From Betaproteobacteria bacterium (GTDB taxonomy: Bacteria > Pseudomonadota > Gammaproteobacteria > Burkholderiales > SG8-41): 64,000 nt of DNA. Under the pieces are notes generated by a model, which was given only the letters and a program-made list of their open reading frames with translations, was not told the DNA's origin and ran no database searches. The stretch is from contig JACPTK010000006.1 in the NCBI GenBank assembly GCA_016192825.1, forward strand, positions 62,001 through 126,000. Direction: 5' to 3'. The translations under genes and the position numbers were made by a program. Positions 23,091 to 32,445 of this stretch are shown here, piece by piece (the stretch's first letter is position 1; each line of letters begins with the position of its first letter).

Positions 23091-23894
23091 GTGAACTTCG
23101 CTTTGATCCTGTTCCTGCTGCTGGTCGCGACCGGCGCCGTGTGGCTGCTGGATCATTTCTGGCTGCGCCGCCGGCGCGGGCCGGGCCGTCCGGAACCCTG
23201 GTGGGTCGAATACCCGAAAAGCTTCTTCCCGGTGATCCTGGTGGTGTTCCTGCTGCGATCGTTCCTGGTGGAGCCGTTCAAGATACCTTCCGGCTCGATG
23301 CTGCCGACGCTGCTGGTCGGCGATTTCATACTGGTGAACAAGTTCACCTACGGCATCCGCTTGCCGGTCATCAATCTCAAGGTCGCTGACGTCGATCAGC
23401 CGCGCCGCGGAGAGGTGATGGTGTTCCGCTATCCCGAGAACCCCGGTCTGGACTACATCAAGCGCGTGGTCGGGCTGCCGCAGGACCGGGTCACTTACCG
23501 CAACAAGCGACTGTGGATCAACGACGAGGAGATCAGGCTCGCGCCGGACGGCGAGTATAATTACATCGAGTCGGGACTCAATTTCGTCTCGACGCAACGC
23601 CTGATCGAAACGCTGGGGGAGTACAGTCACGCGATACTGGTGCAACCGGAGGTGCCGAGCGTGCACGTTTCCGGCGTGCGGTTCTTTCCCTTCCGTGACA
23701 ATTGCGCCTACAATGAGGCGGGCTTCACGTGCACCGTGCCGAGCGGGCATTACTTCCTCATGGGGGACAACCGGGACAGCAGCAGCGACAGCCGCTATTG
23801 GGGATTCGTGCCCGAAGCCAATATCGTCGGAAAGGCGTTCATGATCTGGTGGAATTTCGACGATTTCAAGAGGATCGGGCAGTTCATTAACTGA
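23091..23894 (+). CDS. lepB: Signal peptidase I
   Basis: An inner-membrane serine protease that removes Sec and Tat signal peptides. I chose GTG 23091 behind GGTGGGGGGCGAA; the ORF-track start at 23031 lies in repeat DNA. It has two N-terminal membrane segments (FALILFLLLVATGAVWLL, then FFPVILVVFLLRSFLVEPF), the catalytic Ser in FKIPSGSMLPTLLVGD, the catalytic Lys in DYIKRVVGLPQD, and box E GDNRDSSSDSRYWGFV. The length of 267 residues is normal. It sits between lepA and a DUF4845 gene. Confidence 0.96.
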   Translation: MNFALILFLLLVATGAVWLLDHFWLRRRRGPGRPEPWWVEYPKSFFPVILVVFLLRSFLVEPFKIPSGSMLPTLLVGDFILVNKFTYGIRLPVINLKVADVDQPRRGEVMVFRYPENPGLDYIKRVVGLPQDRVTYRNKRLWINDEEIRLAPDGEYNYIESGLNFVSTQRLIETLGEYSHAILVQPEVPSVHVSGVRFFPFRDNCAYNEAGFTCTVPSGHYFLMGDNRDSSSDSRYWGFVPEANIVGKAFMIWWNFDDFKRIGQFIN

Positions 23895-23906
23895 GGAAGG
23901 TGGATC

Positions 23907-24263
23907 ATGCACAGACAAAAAGGCGTCACCTTGTCCGGGTTCATCCTCTGGGCGGTCGTGTTCATCTTTGCCGCGTTGCTGGGCTTCAAGATCGGCCCGC
24001 CGTACTTCGAGTATTTGAAGATCCAGAAGCAGCTGCAGGAAATCGTGAAGGACGACGAGGCCCGCAGCGGGCTGCGGCGCGACGTCGAGAACGCCTTCGT
24101 AAAGCGCTCCCTGATCGAGGATATCAACGCCATCAGCGCCAAGGATCTCATCATCACCAAGGAGGGCGACGGCATCGTGGTCAGCGCTGAATATTCGACC
24201 TGCGTGCCGATCATGGGCAACCTGCGCGCGTGCATGGATTTCGCGCCGTCGTCGGCCAAGTAA
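23907..24263 (+). CDS. DUF4845 membrane protein
   Basis: A 118-residue protein with one N-terminal transmembrane segment ([19 protein letters not shown]) preceded by the basic [11 protein letters not shown], and a small periplasmic domain ([20 protein letters not shown] and [18 protein letters not shown]). The DUF4845 family is regularly found between lepB and rnc. The pilin-like start ([10 protein letters not shown]) is notable, but no pilus function is established. It is 12 bp after lepB, so likely in the same operon. Confidence 0.85.
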   Translation: MHRQKGVTLSGFILWAVVFIFAALLGFKIGPPYFEYLKIQKQLQEIVKDDEARSGLRRDVENAFVKRSLIEDINAISAKDLIITKEGDGIVVSAEYSTCVPIMGNLRACMDFAPSSAK

Positions 24264-24291
24264 CAGGCACGACCGCGCAGCCGGCCGCCTG

Positions 24292-24963
24292 ATGGATCTC
24301 GAGGGGTTCTGCCTCAGGATCGGGCACCGTTTCGCCGACTCCGAGTTGCTGCGGCGCGCCCTGACGCACCGCAGCTACAGCGCTGTTCACAACGAGCGCC
24401 TGGAGTTTCTCGGCGACAGCGTAGTCAATTGCGTCGTCGCGCTGGAGCTCTATGGAAGATTTCCGCAGCTGACCGAGGGCGAGCTGTCGCGGCTGCGCGC
24501 CAATATCGTCAACCAGCCGTCGCTGGCGGCTGCGGCGCAGCGATTCGCCTTCGGCGAGGCGCTGCGCCTCGGCGAGGGCGAGCTGAAGAGCGGGGGCGCG
24601 CGCCGGCCGTCCATCCTCGCCGACTCGGTCGAGGCCGTTGTGGGCGCGGTTTTTCTCGATGGCGGTTTCGAGCCCGCCCGGCGCGTGGTGCGCACCTTGC
24701 TGGGCGACATGCTCGACACCATCGATCCCGCCACCTCGGGCAAGGACCCCAAGACGCTGCTCCAGGAGTACCTGCAAGGACGCAGGCTTTCGCTGCCCCA
24801 ATACGCCGTGGTGGCCACCCGGGGCGAGGCGCACGAACAGCAGTTCCAGGTCGAGTGCGCCATCCCCGAGCTCGGGATACGGTCGCTGGGGGAGGGCGCC
24901 AGCCGGCGCGGTGCCGAGCAGGAGGCTGCGCGCCAGGCCTATGAGCTCGCGACCCGCGCCTGA
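24292..24963 (+). CDS. rnc: Ribonuclease III
   Basis: A double-strand-specific endoribonuclease for rRNA and mRNA processing. The 223-residue protein has the signature [20 protein letters not shown] with acidic catalytic residues, a second acidic site in [18 protein letters not shown], and a C-terminal dsRNA-binding domain ([20 protein letters not shown] to [17 protein letters not shown]). Its last 23 bases overlap the start of era, a typical rnc-era coupling. Confidence 0.96.
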   Translation: MDLEGFCLRIGHRFADSELLRRALTHRSYSAVHNERLEFLGDSVVNCVVALELYGRFPQLTEGELSRLRANIVNQPSLAAAAQRFAFGEALRLGEGELKSGGARRPSILADSVEAVVGAVFLDGGFEPARRVVRTLLGDMLDTIDPATSGKDPKTLLQEYLQGRRLSLPQYAVVATRGEAHEQQFQVECAIPELGIRSLGEGASRRGAEQEAARQAYELATRA

Positions 24964-25855
24964 AGCGCGACGCGTGCACCGCGCCGGTGCCGTGGCCATC
25001 GTGGGGCGCCCCAATGTCGGCAAATCCACGCTGCTGAATCGGCTCGTCGGCTGCAAGCTCAGCATTACCTCGCGCAGGCCCCAGACCACGCGGCAGCGGA
25101 TCACCGGCATCGTCACGCGCGACGACGCGCAAATCGTGTTCGTCGACACGCCGGGCTACCAGACCGAGCACGTCAGCCCGATCAACCGGGCGATGAACCG
25201 CAGCGTCGCGGCGGCTCTCGAGGGCGTGGACGCGATCGTGTGGGTCGTGGAGGCGCTGAAGTTCGATGCGCGCGATGAAACGGTGGCGAGGCTGCTGCCG
25301 CCCCGCGCGCCTGTGATACTCGCGGTGAACAAGACCGACACCGTCAAGGAAAAGCACCGGCTGCTGCCTTTTATCGCCCGGCTTTCCGGACGGCGCACAT
25401 TCGATGCGATCGTCCCGATCTCGGCCGCCACCGGCGCGCAGGTCGGCGAGCTGCTCGACGCGATCGTGGCACGCCTGCCGCACGGGCCGCCGCTTCATGA
25501 CGCGGACGAAATCACCACGGTCAACGAGCGCGTCCTGGCGGCGGAGCTGCTGAGGGAACAGCTGTTCCGGCAGCTCGGTGAGGAACTGCCTTACTCGACT
25601 GCCGTCGAGGTCGAGCGGTTCCAGCAGAAAGGTGAACTGCGCCGCATTGCGGCGTCGATAGTGGTGGACAAGGACGGCCAGAAGGCGATCGTCATCGGAG
25701 CCGGCGGAAGGAAGCTCAAATCCATCGCCTCGCGGGCGCGTCAGGACATGGAGCGGCTGTTCGGGGGCAAGGTGTTCCTGGAAGTCTGGGTCAAGGTCAG
25801 GCGCGGCTGGTCGCAGAGCGAATCGGCGCTCAAGCGCATGGGATTCGAAACATGA
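24941..25855 (+). CDS. era: GTPase Era
   Basis: A GTP-binding protein that binds 16S rRNA during 30S maturation. The ORF track begins at 24638, inside rnc; the sensible start is ATG 24941, giving 304 residues. G motifs: [16 protein letters not shown] (G1), [10 protein letters not shown] (G3), [10 protein letters not shown] (G4). The C-terminal KH domain has [20 protein letters not shown] and ends [10 protein letters not shown]. It overlaps rnc by 23 bp and recO by 4 bp (ATGA). Confidence 0.97.
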   Translation: MSSRPAPEARRVHRAGAVAIVGRPNVGKSTLLNRLVGCKLSITSRRPQTTRQRITGIVTRDDAQIVFVDTPGYQTEHVSPINRAMNRSVAAALEGVDAIVWVVEALKFDARDETVARLLPPRAPVILAVNKTDTVKEKHRLLPFIARLSGRRTFDAIVPISAATGAQVGELLDAIVARLPHGPPLHDADEITTVNERVLAAELLREQLFRQLGEELPYSTAVEVERFQQKGELRRIAASIVVDKDGQKAIVIGAGGRKLKSIASRARQDMERLFGGKVFLEVWVKVRRGWSQSESALKRMGFET

Positions 25856-26574
25856 GGGAAAAAGCGCGGCACGATTCCCAGCCGGCATTCGTGCTGCACA
25901 GCTACCCTTTCCGTGAAACCAGCCTGATCGTGGAAGCCTACACCCGCGATCATGGCCGGATCGCGTCGGTGGCGCGCGGCGCGCGGCGGCCACGCTCCTC
26001 GCTGCGCGGAGTCCTGCTCCCGTTCCAGCCGCTGCTCCTGTCGTGGACCGGCCGCCGGGAGCTGCGCACCCTGACCCGCGTGGAGTGGCAGGGCGCCTAC
26101 GCGCCGATCCGGGGTCAGGCCCTGATATGCGGTTTTTACCTGAACGAGCTGCTGCTGAAGCTCCTGCCGCGCGAGGATCCCCACGAGCGGCTGTTCGAGA
26201 TCTACGAAGGCACGCTTGCCGCGCTGGGCGACGGCGCGGATCAATCCGCGCTGTTAAGGCGTTTCGAGCTCGCGCTGCTGCGCGAGCTGGGCTATGCGGT
26301 GATTCTGGATCGCGACGTGGAGCGGGACGAGCCCGTCGCCCGCGAGCGCCGCTACGTGTACGTCGTCGAGCGCGGCCCCGTGAGCGGGGACGGTGCGCCG
26401 CGAAACGGGGTAGAATTGTCCGGCCAGACGCTGATCGACATGCAGTCCGGCATTTTCACGAGCGCCGTGACGCAGCAGCAAAGCAAGGCGCTGATGCGCA
26501 CGCTGATCAATCATTATCTCGGCAGCCAGGTCCTGCACACTCGCCAGCTGCTGCGCGACCTGCAGGAACTGTGA
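25852..26574 (+). CDS. recO: DNA repair protein RecO
   Basis: A recombination mediator of the RecFOR pathway that helps load RecA on SSB-coated DNA. The 240-residue protein has the N-terminal OB-fold ([20 protein letters not shown], then [20 protein letters not shown]) and the helical C-terminal RecO domain ([20 protein letters not shown]). No zinc-binding cysteine pair is visible, as in many proteobacterial RecO. The start ATG overlaps the era stop (ATGA) and the stop overlaps the pdxJ ATG (TGATG). Confidence 0.93.
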   Translation: MREKARHDSQPAFVLHSYPFRETSLIVEAYTRDHGRIASVARGARRPRSSLRGVLLPFQPLLLSWTGRRELRTLTRVEWQGAYAPIRGQALICGFYLNELLLKLLPREDPHERLFEIYEGTLAALGDGADQSALLRRFELALLRELGYAVILDRDVERDEPVARERRYVYVVERGPVSGDGAPRNGVELSGQTLIDMQSGIFTSAVTQQQSKALMRTLINHYLGSQVLHTRQLLRDLQEL

Positions 26575-27293
26575 TGCTGCTGGGCGTCAATATCGACCAC
26601 GTGGCGACCGTGCGCCAGGCGCGTGGCACCTCTTATCCCGATCCGGTTGAAGCGGCCCTGGCGGCGGAGGAGGCCGGCGCCGACTACATCACGCTGCACC
26701 TGCGCGAGGACCGCAGGCACATCCAGGAGCGCGACGTCGAGGTCCTGCGGAAGCGCTTGCGGACACACATGAACCTGGAAGCCGCGGTGACGCCGGAAAT
26801 GATCACGTTCGCGCAGCGCGTGCGGCCGCACGATGTCTGCCTGGTGCCCGAGCGCCGTGCCGAGCTCACGACCGAGGGCGGGCTGGATGTCGCGGGCAAG
26901 TTCAGGCGCGTGGAGCGGGCGTGTCGCGATCTGCGCGCGCGGGGCATACGCGTGTCGCTGTTCATCGATGCCGACAGAAGCCAGATCAACGCCGCGCTGG
27001 GCGCCGGCGCCCCCGTGGTGGAACTGCATACCGGACGGTACGCGGATGCCCGTGGATCCAGGCAGCGGAAGCAGGAGCTCGAACGGATCCGTGCCGCCGC
27101 GATATACGCCGCGGGCAGGGGATTGCGCGTCAACGCCGGTCACGGGCTGAATTACGGGAACGTCGGTCCGATCGCCGCCGTTCCGCAGATCAGCGAACTC
27201 AACATTGGCCACGCCATCGTCGCCAGGTCGGTGCTCGTGGGCATCGCCCGGGCCGTGCGCGAGATGAAGTCCCTCATCCGCTCCGCGCGATGA
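26574..27293 (+). CDS. pdxJ: Pyridoxine 5'-phosphate synthase
   Basis: Condenses 1-deoxyxylulose 5-phosphate with 3-amino-2-oxopropyl phosphate to pyridoxine phosphate. The ORF track begins at 26043 inside recO; the family start [20 protein letters not shown] is at ATG 26574, giving 239 residues. Other signatures are [39 protein letters not shown] and [19 protein letters not shown]. It overlaps recO by one base and acpS by four. Confidence 0.97.
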   Translation: MLLGVNIDHVATVRQARGTSYPDPVEAALAAEEAGADYITLHLREDRRHIQERDVEVLRKRLRTHMNLEAAVTPEMITFAQRVRPHDVCLVPERRAELTTEGGLDVAGKFRRVERACRDLRARGIRVSLFIDADRSQINAALGAGAPVVELHTGRYADARGSRQRKQELERIRAAAIYAAGRGLRVNAGHGLNYGNVGPIAAVPQISELNIGHAIVARSVLVGIARAVREMKSLIRSAR

Positions 27294-27673
27294 TCTACGG
27301 CATCGGCATCGATCTCGTGGAGCCTCCCCGCATCGCGCGGCTGGCGGAAAAGTACGGCGAGCGCTTTGCGCGGCGGATATTGACGCCCCTGGAATGGCCC
27401 GCCTACCTCAAATCGGTGCGACCGGTGCTGTTTCTCGCCAACCGTTTCGCGGCGAAGGAGGCGTTCTCCAAGGCCATGGGCACGGGATTCCGCTATCCCG
27501 TGACCCTGCAATGCATCAGCGTGGTCCAGAACCGCGCCGGCAAGCCCGGGTTCGCCTTCCACCCCAATCTCGAGCGGCTCGTCGCAAGCCGTGGCATCGT
27601 CGGCCACCATCTCACGATCAGCGACGAGCAGAGCCTTGCCTGCGCCTGCGTGGTGCTGGAGGCCGCGGCGTGA
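27290..27673 (+). CDS. acpS: Holo-[acyl-carrier-protein] synthase
   Basis: Transfers 4'-phosphopantetheine from CoA to apo-ACP for fatty acid synthesis. The 127-residue protein starts [16 protein letters not shown], with the Mg-binding Asp in GIDLVE, and has the family motif [20 protein letters not shown]. The ORF-track frame begins far upstream; ATG 27290 overlaps the pdxJ stop. The pdxJ-acpS pair is conserved in proteobacteria. Confidence 0.95.
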   Translation: MIYGIGIDLVEPPRIARLAEKYGERFARRILTPLEWPAYLKSVRPVLFLANRFAAKEAFSKAMGTGFRYPVTLQCISVVQNRAGKPGFAFHPNLERLVASRGIVGHHLTISDEQSLACACVVLEAAA

Positions 27674-28737
27674 TGGAAAAGTCGCTGGCGCTGGGCCCGC
27701 TCATGCTGGACGTCGCGGGGACGGAGCTGACCGCCGATGATCGCAGGCGCCTCCTGCACCCGCTGGCGGGCGGCGTCATCCTGTTCTCGCGGAACTACGT
27801 TTCCCCCGAGCAACTCGCGCGCCTGACCGCCGGCATTCACGCCTTGCGCAATCCGCCGCTGATCATCGCGGTCGATCATGAGGGCGGCCGGGTTCAGCGC
27901 TTTCGCGAGGGTTTTACAGCGATACCGGCCATGTGCGAGCTGGGCAGGGCGTGGGACGAGCATCCCCAGCGCGCCCGGCAACTCGCCACCGACACGGGAT
28001 TTGTCCTCGCGGCCGAGCTGCAGGCCCACGGGGTGGACCTGACGCTCGCACCGGTGCTCGACGTCGACCACGGCGCGAGCAGCGTCATCGGCGACCGGGC
28101 GCTGCATTCCGAGCCGCGCGTGGCCGCGGAATTGGCGCGCGCGTTGCTGCACGGATTCAAGCAGGTGGGCATGAGCGGCGTCGGCAAGCATTTTCCGGGG
28201 CACGGGCACGTGCGCGGCGATTCCCATCACGAAGTGCCCGTCGACGGGCGGACCCTGAAGCAAATCGAAGCCACTGATCTGGGTCCGTTCCGGCGGGCAA
28301 TCGACGCCGGGCTGGGCGGCATCATGCCGGCGCACGTGATCTATCCCAGCGTGGACAGCCGCCCCGCGGGTTATTCGGCGGTCTGGCTGAAGCAGATATT
28401 GCGAGAGCGGCTGGGGTTCGGCGGTGTGGTGTTCAGCGACGATCTCAGCATGGAAGGGGCGAGCGTCGCGGGCGGTCCGGTTGCACGCGCCGAGGCGGCG
28501 CTGGCGGCAGGCTGCGACATGGTGCTGTTATGCAACAACCCGGCGGCCCTGGACGAACTGCTGGGCGGCCTGAATTATGCGATGCCGGCAATGGGCCTGG
28601 CCCGGCTTGCGCGCATGCACGGGAAACCGCGGCCCGGCGGCATGGCGAAACTGCGGGAAGACGCCCGTTACAGCCGCGCGCTGCATGCGATCGCCGGTAT
28701 CGGCCAGCGCGACGGCGAGCTGCCGTTGAGCTCATGA
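27673..28737 (+). CDS. nagZ: Beta-N-acetylhexosaminidase NagZ
   Basis: A cytoplasmic GH3 glycosidase that removes GlcNAc from 1,6-anhydro-muropeptides in cell-wall recycling. The 354-residue protein has LIIAVDHEGGRVQRFREGFT, the His/Asp dyad loop GKHFPGHGHVRGDSHHEVPV, IMPAHVIYPSVDSRPAGYS and the nucleophile Asp in VVFSDDLSMEGA. The ATG shares a base with the acpS stop. It lies in a run of overlapping core genes. Confidence 0.96.
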   Translation: MEKSLALGPLMLDVAGTELTADDRRRLLHPLAGGVILFSRNYVSPEQLARLTAGIHALRNPPLIIAVDHEGGRVQRFREGFTAIPAMCELGRAWDEHPQRARQLATDTGFVLAAELQAHGVDLTLAPVLDVDHGASSVIGDRALHSEPRVAAELARALLHGFKQVGMSGVGKHFPGHGHVRGDSHHEVPVDGRTLKQIEATDLGPFRRAIDAGLGGIMPAHVIYPSVDSRPAGYSAVWLKQILRERLGFGGVVFSDDLSMEGASVAGGPVARAEAALAAGCDMVLLCNNPAALDELLGGLNYAMPAMGLARLARMHGKPRPGGMAKLREDARYSRALHAIAGIGQRDGELPLSS

Positions 28738-29672
28738 GCGAGCATCGCTACCCGCCCCGCGAGCGGCGCCGGCCCGCGTTCCTCACGGCGCTCGCCATCA
28801 CCGCCGGCTACGCCCTGGTCGAGCTGGCCGGAGGATTTTGGACCGGCTCGCTGGCGTTGCTGGGCGATGCCGGCCATATGTTTTCCGATGCGCTCGCCCT
28901 GGGGCTTGCTGCGGTCGCGGCGCATCTCGCGCTGCGGCCGGCCGGCCGCCGCCATTCCTACGGCTGGGCGAGAGCCGAGGTCATCGGCGCGCTGGTCAAC
29001 AGCATGCTCATGCTCGCGGTTGTCCTGGCGCTCGTGGTGGAGTCAGTCGCTCGATTGCAGGCCCCACGACCGGTCGCGGCCGCGGAAATGATGCTGATCG
29101 CCTTCGTTGGCATGCTGATGAACGGCACGGTCGCCTGGATCCTGGGACGCAGCGAGCTTACCCTGAACGTGCGCGCGGCGTTGCTGCACGTCATGGGCGA
29201 CCTGGTGAGCTCCTTCGCCGCCCTGGTGGCGGGCGCGGTGATCCTCGCGACCGGGTGGCTGCCCATCGATTCCATCCTTTCCCTGGTGATCGCGGGATTG
29301 ATCCTGGTCAGCACGTTCAAGCTGCTGCGGGACACCCTGCATGTGTTGATGGAAGGCGTGCCACCCGCGCTGGAGCTCTCGTCCATCGGGCAATCGCTGG
29401 CGCAGGTGCCGGGAGTCGTCTCGGTGCATGACCTGCACGTCTGGAGCATTGCGCCGGACAAGGTCGCCTTGTCCGCGCATGTCGAACTCGACGATTTGCA
29501 GCGCTGGCCTGCGATCCTGGCGGCGGCGGGCGCGCTGCTGCACGAGCGCTACGGAATCGGGCACATCACGCTGCAACCGGAGGTCCGCAGCGCGCCGGGC
29601 GCCTCCCGCACGGCTACTTCGGTGATTCGGCTGCAGCGAAGAAATTCCGGACCGGAGTCCGGAATTTCTTAA
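28734..29672 (+). CDS. Cation diffusion facilitator (CzcD/ZitB-like zinc efflux)
   Basis: A 312-residue CDF antiporter that exports Zn2+ or related divalent cations against protons. The ORF track begins at 28530; ATG 28734, overlapping the nagZ stop by 4 bp, fits the family. It has six transmembrane segments, with zinc-site motifs LGDAGHMFSDALAL (helix 2) and LLHVMGDLVSSFAAL (helix 5), and a cytoplasmic C-terminal domain (VHDLHVWSIAPDKVALSAHV). The stop codon is inside a 13-bp stem hairpin. Confidence 0.9.
   Translation: MSEHRYPPRERRRPAFLTALAITAGYALVELAGGFWTGSLALLGDAGHMFSDALALGLAAVAAHLALRPAGRRHSYGWARAEVIGALVNSMLMLAVVLALVVESVARLQAPRPVAAAEMMLIAFVGMLMNGTVAWILGRSELTLNVRAALLHVMGDLVSSFAALVAGAVILATGWLPIDSILSLVIAGLILVSTFKLLRDTLHVLMEGVPPALELSSIGQSLAQVPGVVSVHDLHVWSIAPDKVALSAHVELDDLQRWPAILAAAGALLHERYGIGHITLQPEVRSAPGASRTATSVIRLQRRNSGPESGIS
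29639..29670 (+). terminator. Hairpin spanning the cation-efflux stop codon
   Basis: AAGAAATTCCGGA and TCCGGAATTTCTT form a perfect 13-bp stem with a 6-nt loop and include the end of the coding region. No clear U-tract follows, so it may be a 3'-end stabiliser or a bidirectional terminator rather than a classical intrinsic terminator. Confidence 0.5.
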
Positions 29673-29768
29673 TTGATAAGATTGATCCTGGTATTGTGCG
29701 ATCGCAACCCGCCGGTGCCCTGATGGATGGCAAGTCCTCGAGCGACCCGTGCCGGTTTGTTCCATGTG

Positions 29769-29802
29769 ATGACAGCCTGGCGCGCTAGCGACAGGCTGTC
29801 AT
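29769..29802 (-). terminator. Hairpin at the efp 3' end
   Basis: ATGACAGCCTG and CAGGCTGTCAT form a perfect 11-bp stem with a 12-nt loop. The arm nearest efp contains the efp stop codon. It lies between the convergent cation-efflux and efp genes. No strong U-tract is present. Confidence 0.5.
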
Positions 29803-30365
29803 GCGCGCTCGATGTACTCACCGGTATCGGTGTTGACCTTGATCCTCTCGCCTTCGATGACAAACTGGGGCACCATCACCGTCACGCCGGTCTCGGTTCT
29901 TGCCGGCTTGAACGAGCCGGTGGCCGTGGCGCTCTTGAGGTTGGGCTCGGTTTCCACCACGGTGAGCGTGACGGTGGGCGGCATTTGCACGCCGATCGGC
30001 CGGTCGTTGTGAAAGTTGACCTGCACGTCGGTGTTGGGGATGAGGTAGCCGGCCTGCCCCTCGAGAAAATCGGCGGGGAGGGTGATCTGCTCGAACGTTT
30101 CCTTGTCCATGAACACGTAGCCGCTGCCGTCGCTGTAGAGAAACTGCATCTCGCGCGGCTCGACGAACGCGCGCTCGATCTTGTCCTCGGTGCGGATCCG
30201 CTCGTTGCGCTTGGTGCCCGACTCGAGGTCCTTCATCTCGACCTGCATGAAGGCGCCGCCGCGCCCGCCGACGTGGACATGATGCGACTTGAGCACGCGC
30301 CAGACGCGCTTGTCCCACTCGATCAGGTTGCCGGCGCGGATCTCAGTTGCCAGAACTTTAGCCAT
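29799..30365 (-). CDS. efp: Elongation factor P (KOW-type, atypical Arg at the tip loop)
   Basis: Relieves ribosome stalling at polyproline runs. The ORF track begins at 30476; MAKVLATEIRAGNLIEWDKR at 30365 is the family start, giving 188 residues, with SD-like GGCAGGGCAGC upstream. All three beta-barrel domains are present (FMDKETFEQITLPADFLEG; the C-terminal TVMVPQFVIEGERIKVNTDT). The domain I tip loop reads VGGRGGAF, so Arg35 sits where many EF-Ps have the modified Lys of a PGKGGAF loop. The sequence looks more like the alphaproteobacterial type than the EarP-type (SGRNSA loop) usual in betaproteobacteria. Confidence 0.9.
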   Translation of the reverse strand: MAKVLATEIRAGNLIEWDKRVWRVLKSHHVHVGGRGGAFMQVEMKDLESGTKRNERIRTEDKIERAFVEPREMQFLYSDGSGYVFMDKETFEQITLPADFLEGQAGYLIPNTDVQVNFHNDRPIGVQMPPTVTLTVVETEPNLKSATATGSFKPARTETGVTVMVPQFVIEGERIKVNTDTGEYIERA

Positions 30366-30435
30366 TTCGCTGCCCTGCCTGAAAAAAGGGCGTAATTTTA
30401 CACCATCGCCAACGGCACGTTCCCCGGTCACGCCC

Positions 30436-32235
30436 GTGTTCGATCCCGCGCCCGTCATTTCCAGCCTGCCGCACATGCCCGGCGTCTACCGGATGCTGAA
30501 CCAGGCAGGGGAGGTGCTCTACGTCGGCAAGGCCCTTGATCTCAAGAAGCGGGTCGCCTCCTATTTCCAGAAGGCGGGCGGACTCTCGCCGCGCATCCAG
30601 GTCATGCTCGGACAGGTGGCTGCGCTGGAGACCACCGTTACGCGGTCGGAAGCGGAGGCCCTGCTGCTGGAAAGCAACCTGATAAAGGCTTTAAGTCCAC
30701 GCTATAACATACTGTTTCGCGACGATAAATCTTATCCGTACGTGGTCATAACCGGACATCGCTATCCCCGCCTGGGGTTTCACCGGGGCCCTCTCGACAA
30801 GCGCCATCGCTATTTCGGGCCTTTCCCCAACGCGGGTGCCGTGCGCGAGAGCATCCAGCTGCTGCAGAAGGTGTTCCGCATCCGCACCTGCGAGGACACG
30901 GTTTTCGGCAACCGCTCCCGCCCGTGCCTGCTGCACCAGATCCAGCGCTGCACCGCGCCGTGCGTGGGGCTGATAGGTGAAAGCGATTACGCGGAAGACA
31001 TCGGGGCAGCCGAGCTGTTCCTGACGGGCAAGGAGGATGAAGTGATCGGGCGCCTGGTGGCGCGCATGAACGACGCCTCGGCGCGCCTGGATTACGAGGA
31101 GGCCGCGCGGATTCGGGACCGGATTGCGGCGTTGCGCAAGGTGAGGGAAAAGCAGTTCGTGAGCGGCGAAGGCGAAGATGCTGATGTAATTGCGTGCGGC
31201 CACGCCGCTGGCGTAGTGTGCGTCAACCTGGTGATGATCCGGGGTGGCCGCCACCTCGGGGATCGGAATTTCTTCCCGCGCAACGCCGAGGGCTGCAACG
31301 CGGCGCAGATCGTCGAGGCATTCGTGCAACAGCACTACCTGCAACACGGCGTCCCTTCGCATGTCGTGGTCGGCGCCGATTTGGACGCGAGGCTGCTCGA
31401 ACCTCTGCTGTCCGAGCGCGCAGCCCGCAAGGTGCGAATTCACGCGAATCCGGCCGGCACGCGGCGTGCCTGGCTGGAAATGGCGGAGCGCAACGCGCAG
31501 CTCGGGGCAGGGCAGGCCCTGGGATCGCAGACAACCCAGGAGGCGCGGCTGGCGGCGCTGCAGCAGGCATTGGAATTGCCCGAAACGGCGCAACGCGTCG
31601 AATGCTTCGACGTCAGCCATACCCAGGGCGAGGCGACCGTCGCCTCGTGCGTGGTGTACGACAAGTCGACAATGCAAAAAAGCGAGTATCGGCGTTTCAA
31701 TATAACCGGCGTCGAACCGGGTGACGATTACGGGGCGATGCGCGAGGTATTGACGCGCCGGTATCGCCGGGTTGTCGCGGGCGAAGGCAAGATGCCCGAT
31801 CTGGTGCTCATCGATGGCGGCAAGGGGCAGCTTGCCGTCGCGTGCGAAGTGTTCAACGAGCTCGGGATAAACGACGTTGCGGTCGTCGCGGTGGCGAAAG
31901 GCGAGGACCGGCGGCCGGGCCGCGAACAGCTGCTGCCGGCGGGAAACGCCGGCCCGCTGGCATTGGGGCCCGATCACCCCGCCCTGCATCTCGTCCAGCA
32001 GATCCGCGACGAGGCGCATCGCTTCGCCATTCAGGGGCATCGCGCGCGGCGCGATGCAAGCCGCAGCCGCTCAACACTGGAGGAGATTCGGGGAGTCGGC
32101 GCCAAACGCCGCCAGCAACTGCTGGCCCGTTTCGGCGGGATGCGCGGGTTGCTTGCCGCCAGCGTGGAGGAGATCGCCCGGATCGAAGGCATCAGCCGCG
32201 CACTCGCCGAAAAGATCTATCATGAGCTGCACTAG
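30436..32235 (+). CDS. uvrC: Excinuclease ABC subunit C
   Basis: The dual-incision nuclease of nucleotide excision repair. I use GTG 30436 (VFDPAPVISSLPHMPGVYRM), since the ORF-track N terminus upstream runs through the efp leader. Domains: GIY-YIG nuclease (GEVLYVGKALDLKKRV), UvrB-interacting UVR motif (SARLDYEEAARIRDRIAALR), RNase H-like second nuclease (VECFDVSHTQGEATVASCVV and LVLIDGGKGQLAVA) and terminal helix-hairpin-helices (GVGAKRRQQLLARFG). The length of 599 residues is normal. The TAG stop is also the first bases of a structured repeat. Confidence 0.96.
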   Translation: MFDPAPVISSLPHMPGVYRMLNQAGEVLYVGKALDLKKRVASYFQKAGGLSPRIQVMLGQVAALETTVTRSEAEALLLESNLIKALSPRYNILFRDDKSYPYVVITGHRYPRLGFHRGPLDKRHRYFGPFPNAGAVRESIQLLQKVFRIRTCEDTVFGNRSRPCLLHQIQRCTAPCVGLIGESDYAEDIGAAELFLTGKEDEVIGRLVARMNDASARLDYEEAARIRDRIAALRKVREKQFVSGEGEDADVIACGHAAGVVCVNLVMIRGGRHLGDRNFFPRNAEGCNAAQIVEAFVQQHYLQHGVPSHVVVGADLDARLLEPLLSERAARKVRIHANPAGTRRAWLEMAERNAQLGAGQALGSQTTQEARLAALQQALELPETAQRVECFDVSHTQGEATVASCVVYDKSTMQKSEYRRFNITGVEPGDDYGAMREVLTRRYRRVVAGEGKMPDLVLIDGGKGQLAVACEVFNELGINDVAVVAVAKGEDRRPGREQLLPAGNAGPLALGPDHPALHLVQQIRDEAHRFAIQGHRARRDASRSRSTLEEIRGVGAKRRQQLLARFGGMRGLLAASVEEIARIEGISRALAEKIYHELH

Positions 32236-32440
32236 CAGCCTGCCGGACCTGGGTATCCGACAGGCTGCTAACGGCAAAACCGCCCGCGAATTTCAAATGA
32301 GCCCCAGTGTAACGGCCCCAATTGGCCTCCGATGGACACGCGCGCAGGCTGGAGATAAGGTTTTCACTGCTATTGACTCCCGTTATCGCGCGGGCGGTTT
32401 TGCACAAGGAGTTTGTCGGGGCTCAGTCCGACAAACTCCT
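32234..32440 (+). repeat. Structured 207-bp repeat, copy 1
   Basis: A compound palindromic element between uvrC and pgsA. The left hairpin is AGCAGCCTGCCGGA/TCCGACAGGCTGCT (32234-32269, one mismatch). The inner long-range pair is GCAAAACCGCCCGCG (32274-32288) with CGCGGGCGGTTTTGC (32389-32403), a perfect 15 bp. The right hairpin is AGGAGTTTGTCGG/CCGACAAACTCCT (32407-32440). A second copy in opposite orientation lies at 62343-62550 with the same architecture. It ends 5 bp before the pgsA ATG. It may be a MITE-like element or a structured RNA. Confidence 0.8.
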
Positions 32441-32445
32441 GGATC

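Noticed and set aside
30289-30435. N-terminal extension of uvrC from the ORF track
   Set aside because: It overlaps the divergent efp start and leader, and UvrC proteins begin at the FDPAPVISSLPHMPGVYR region.
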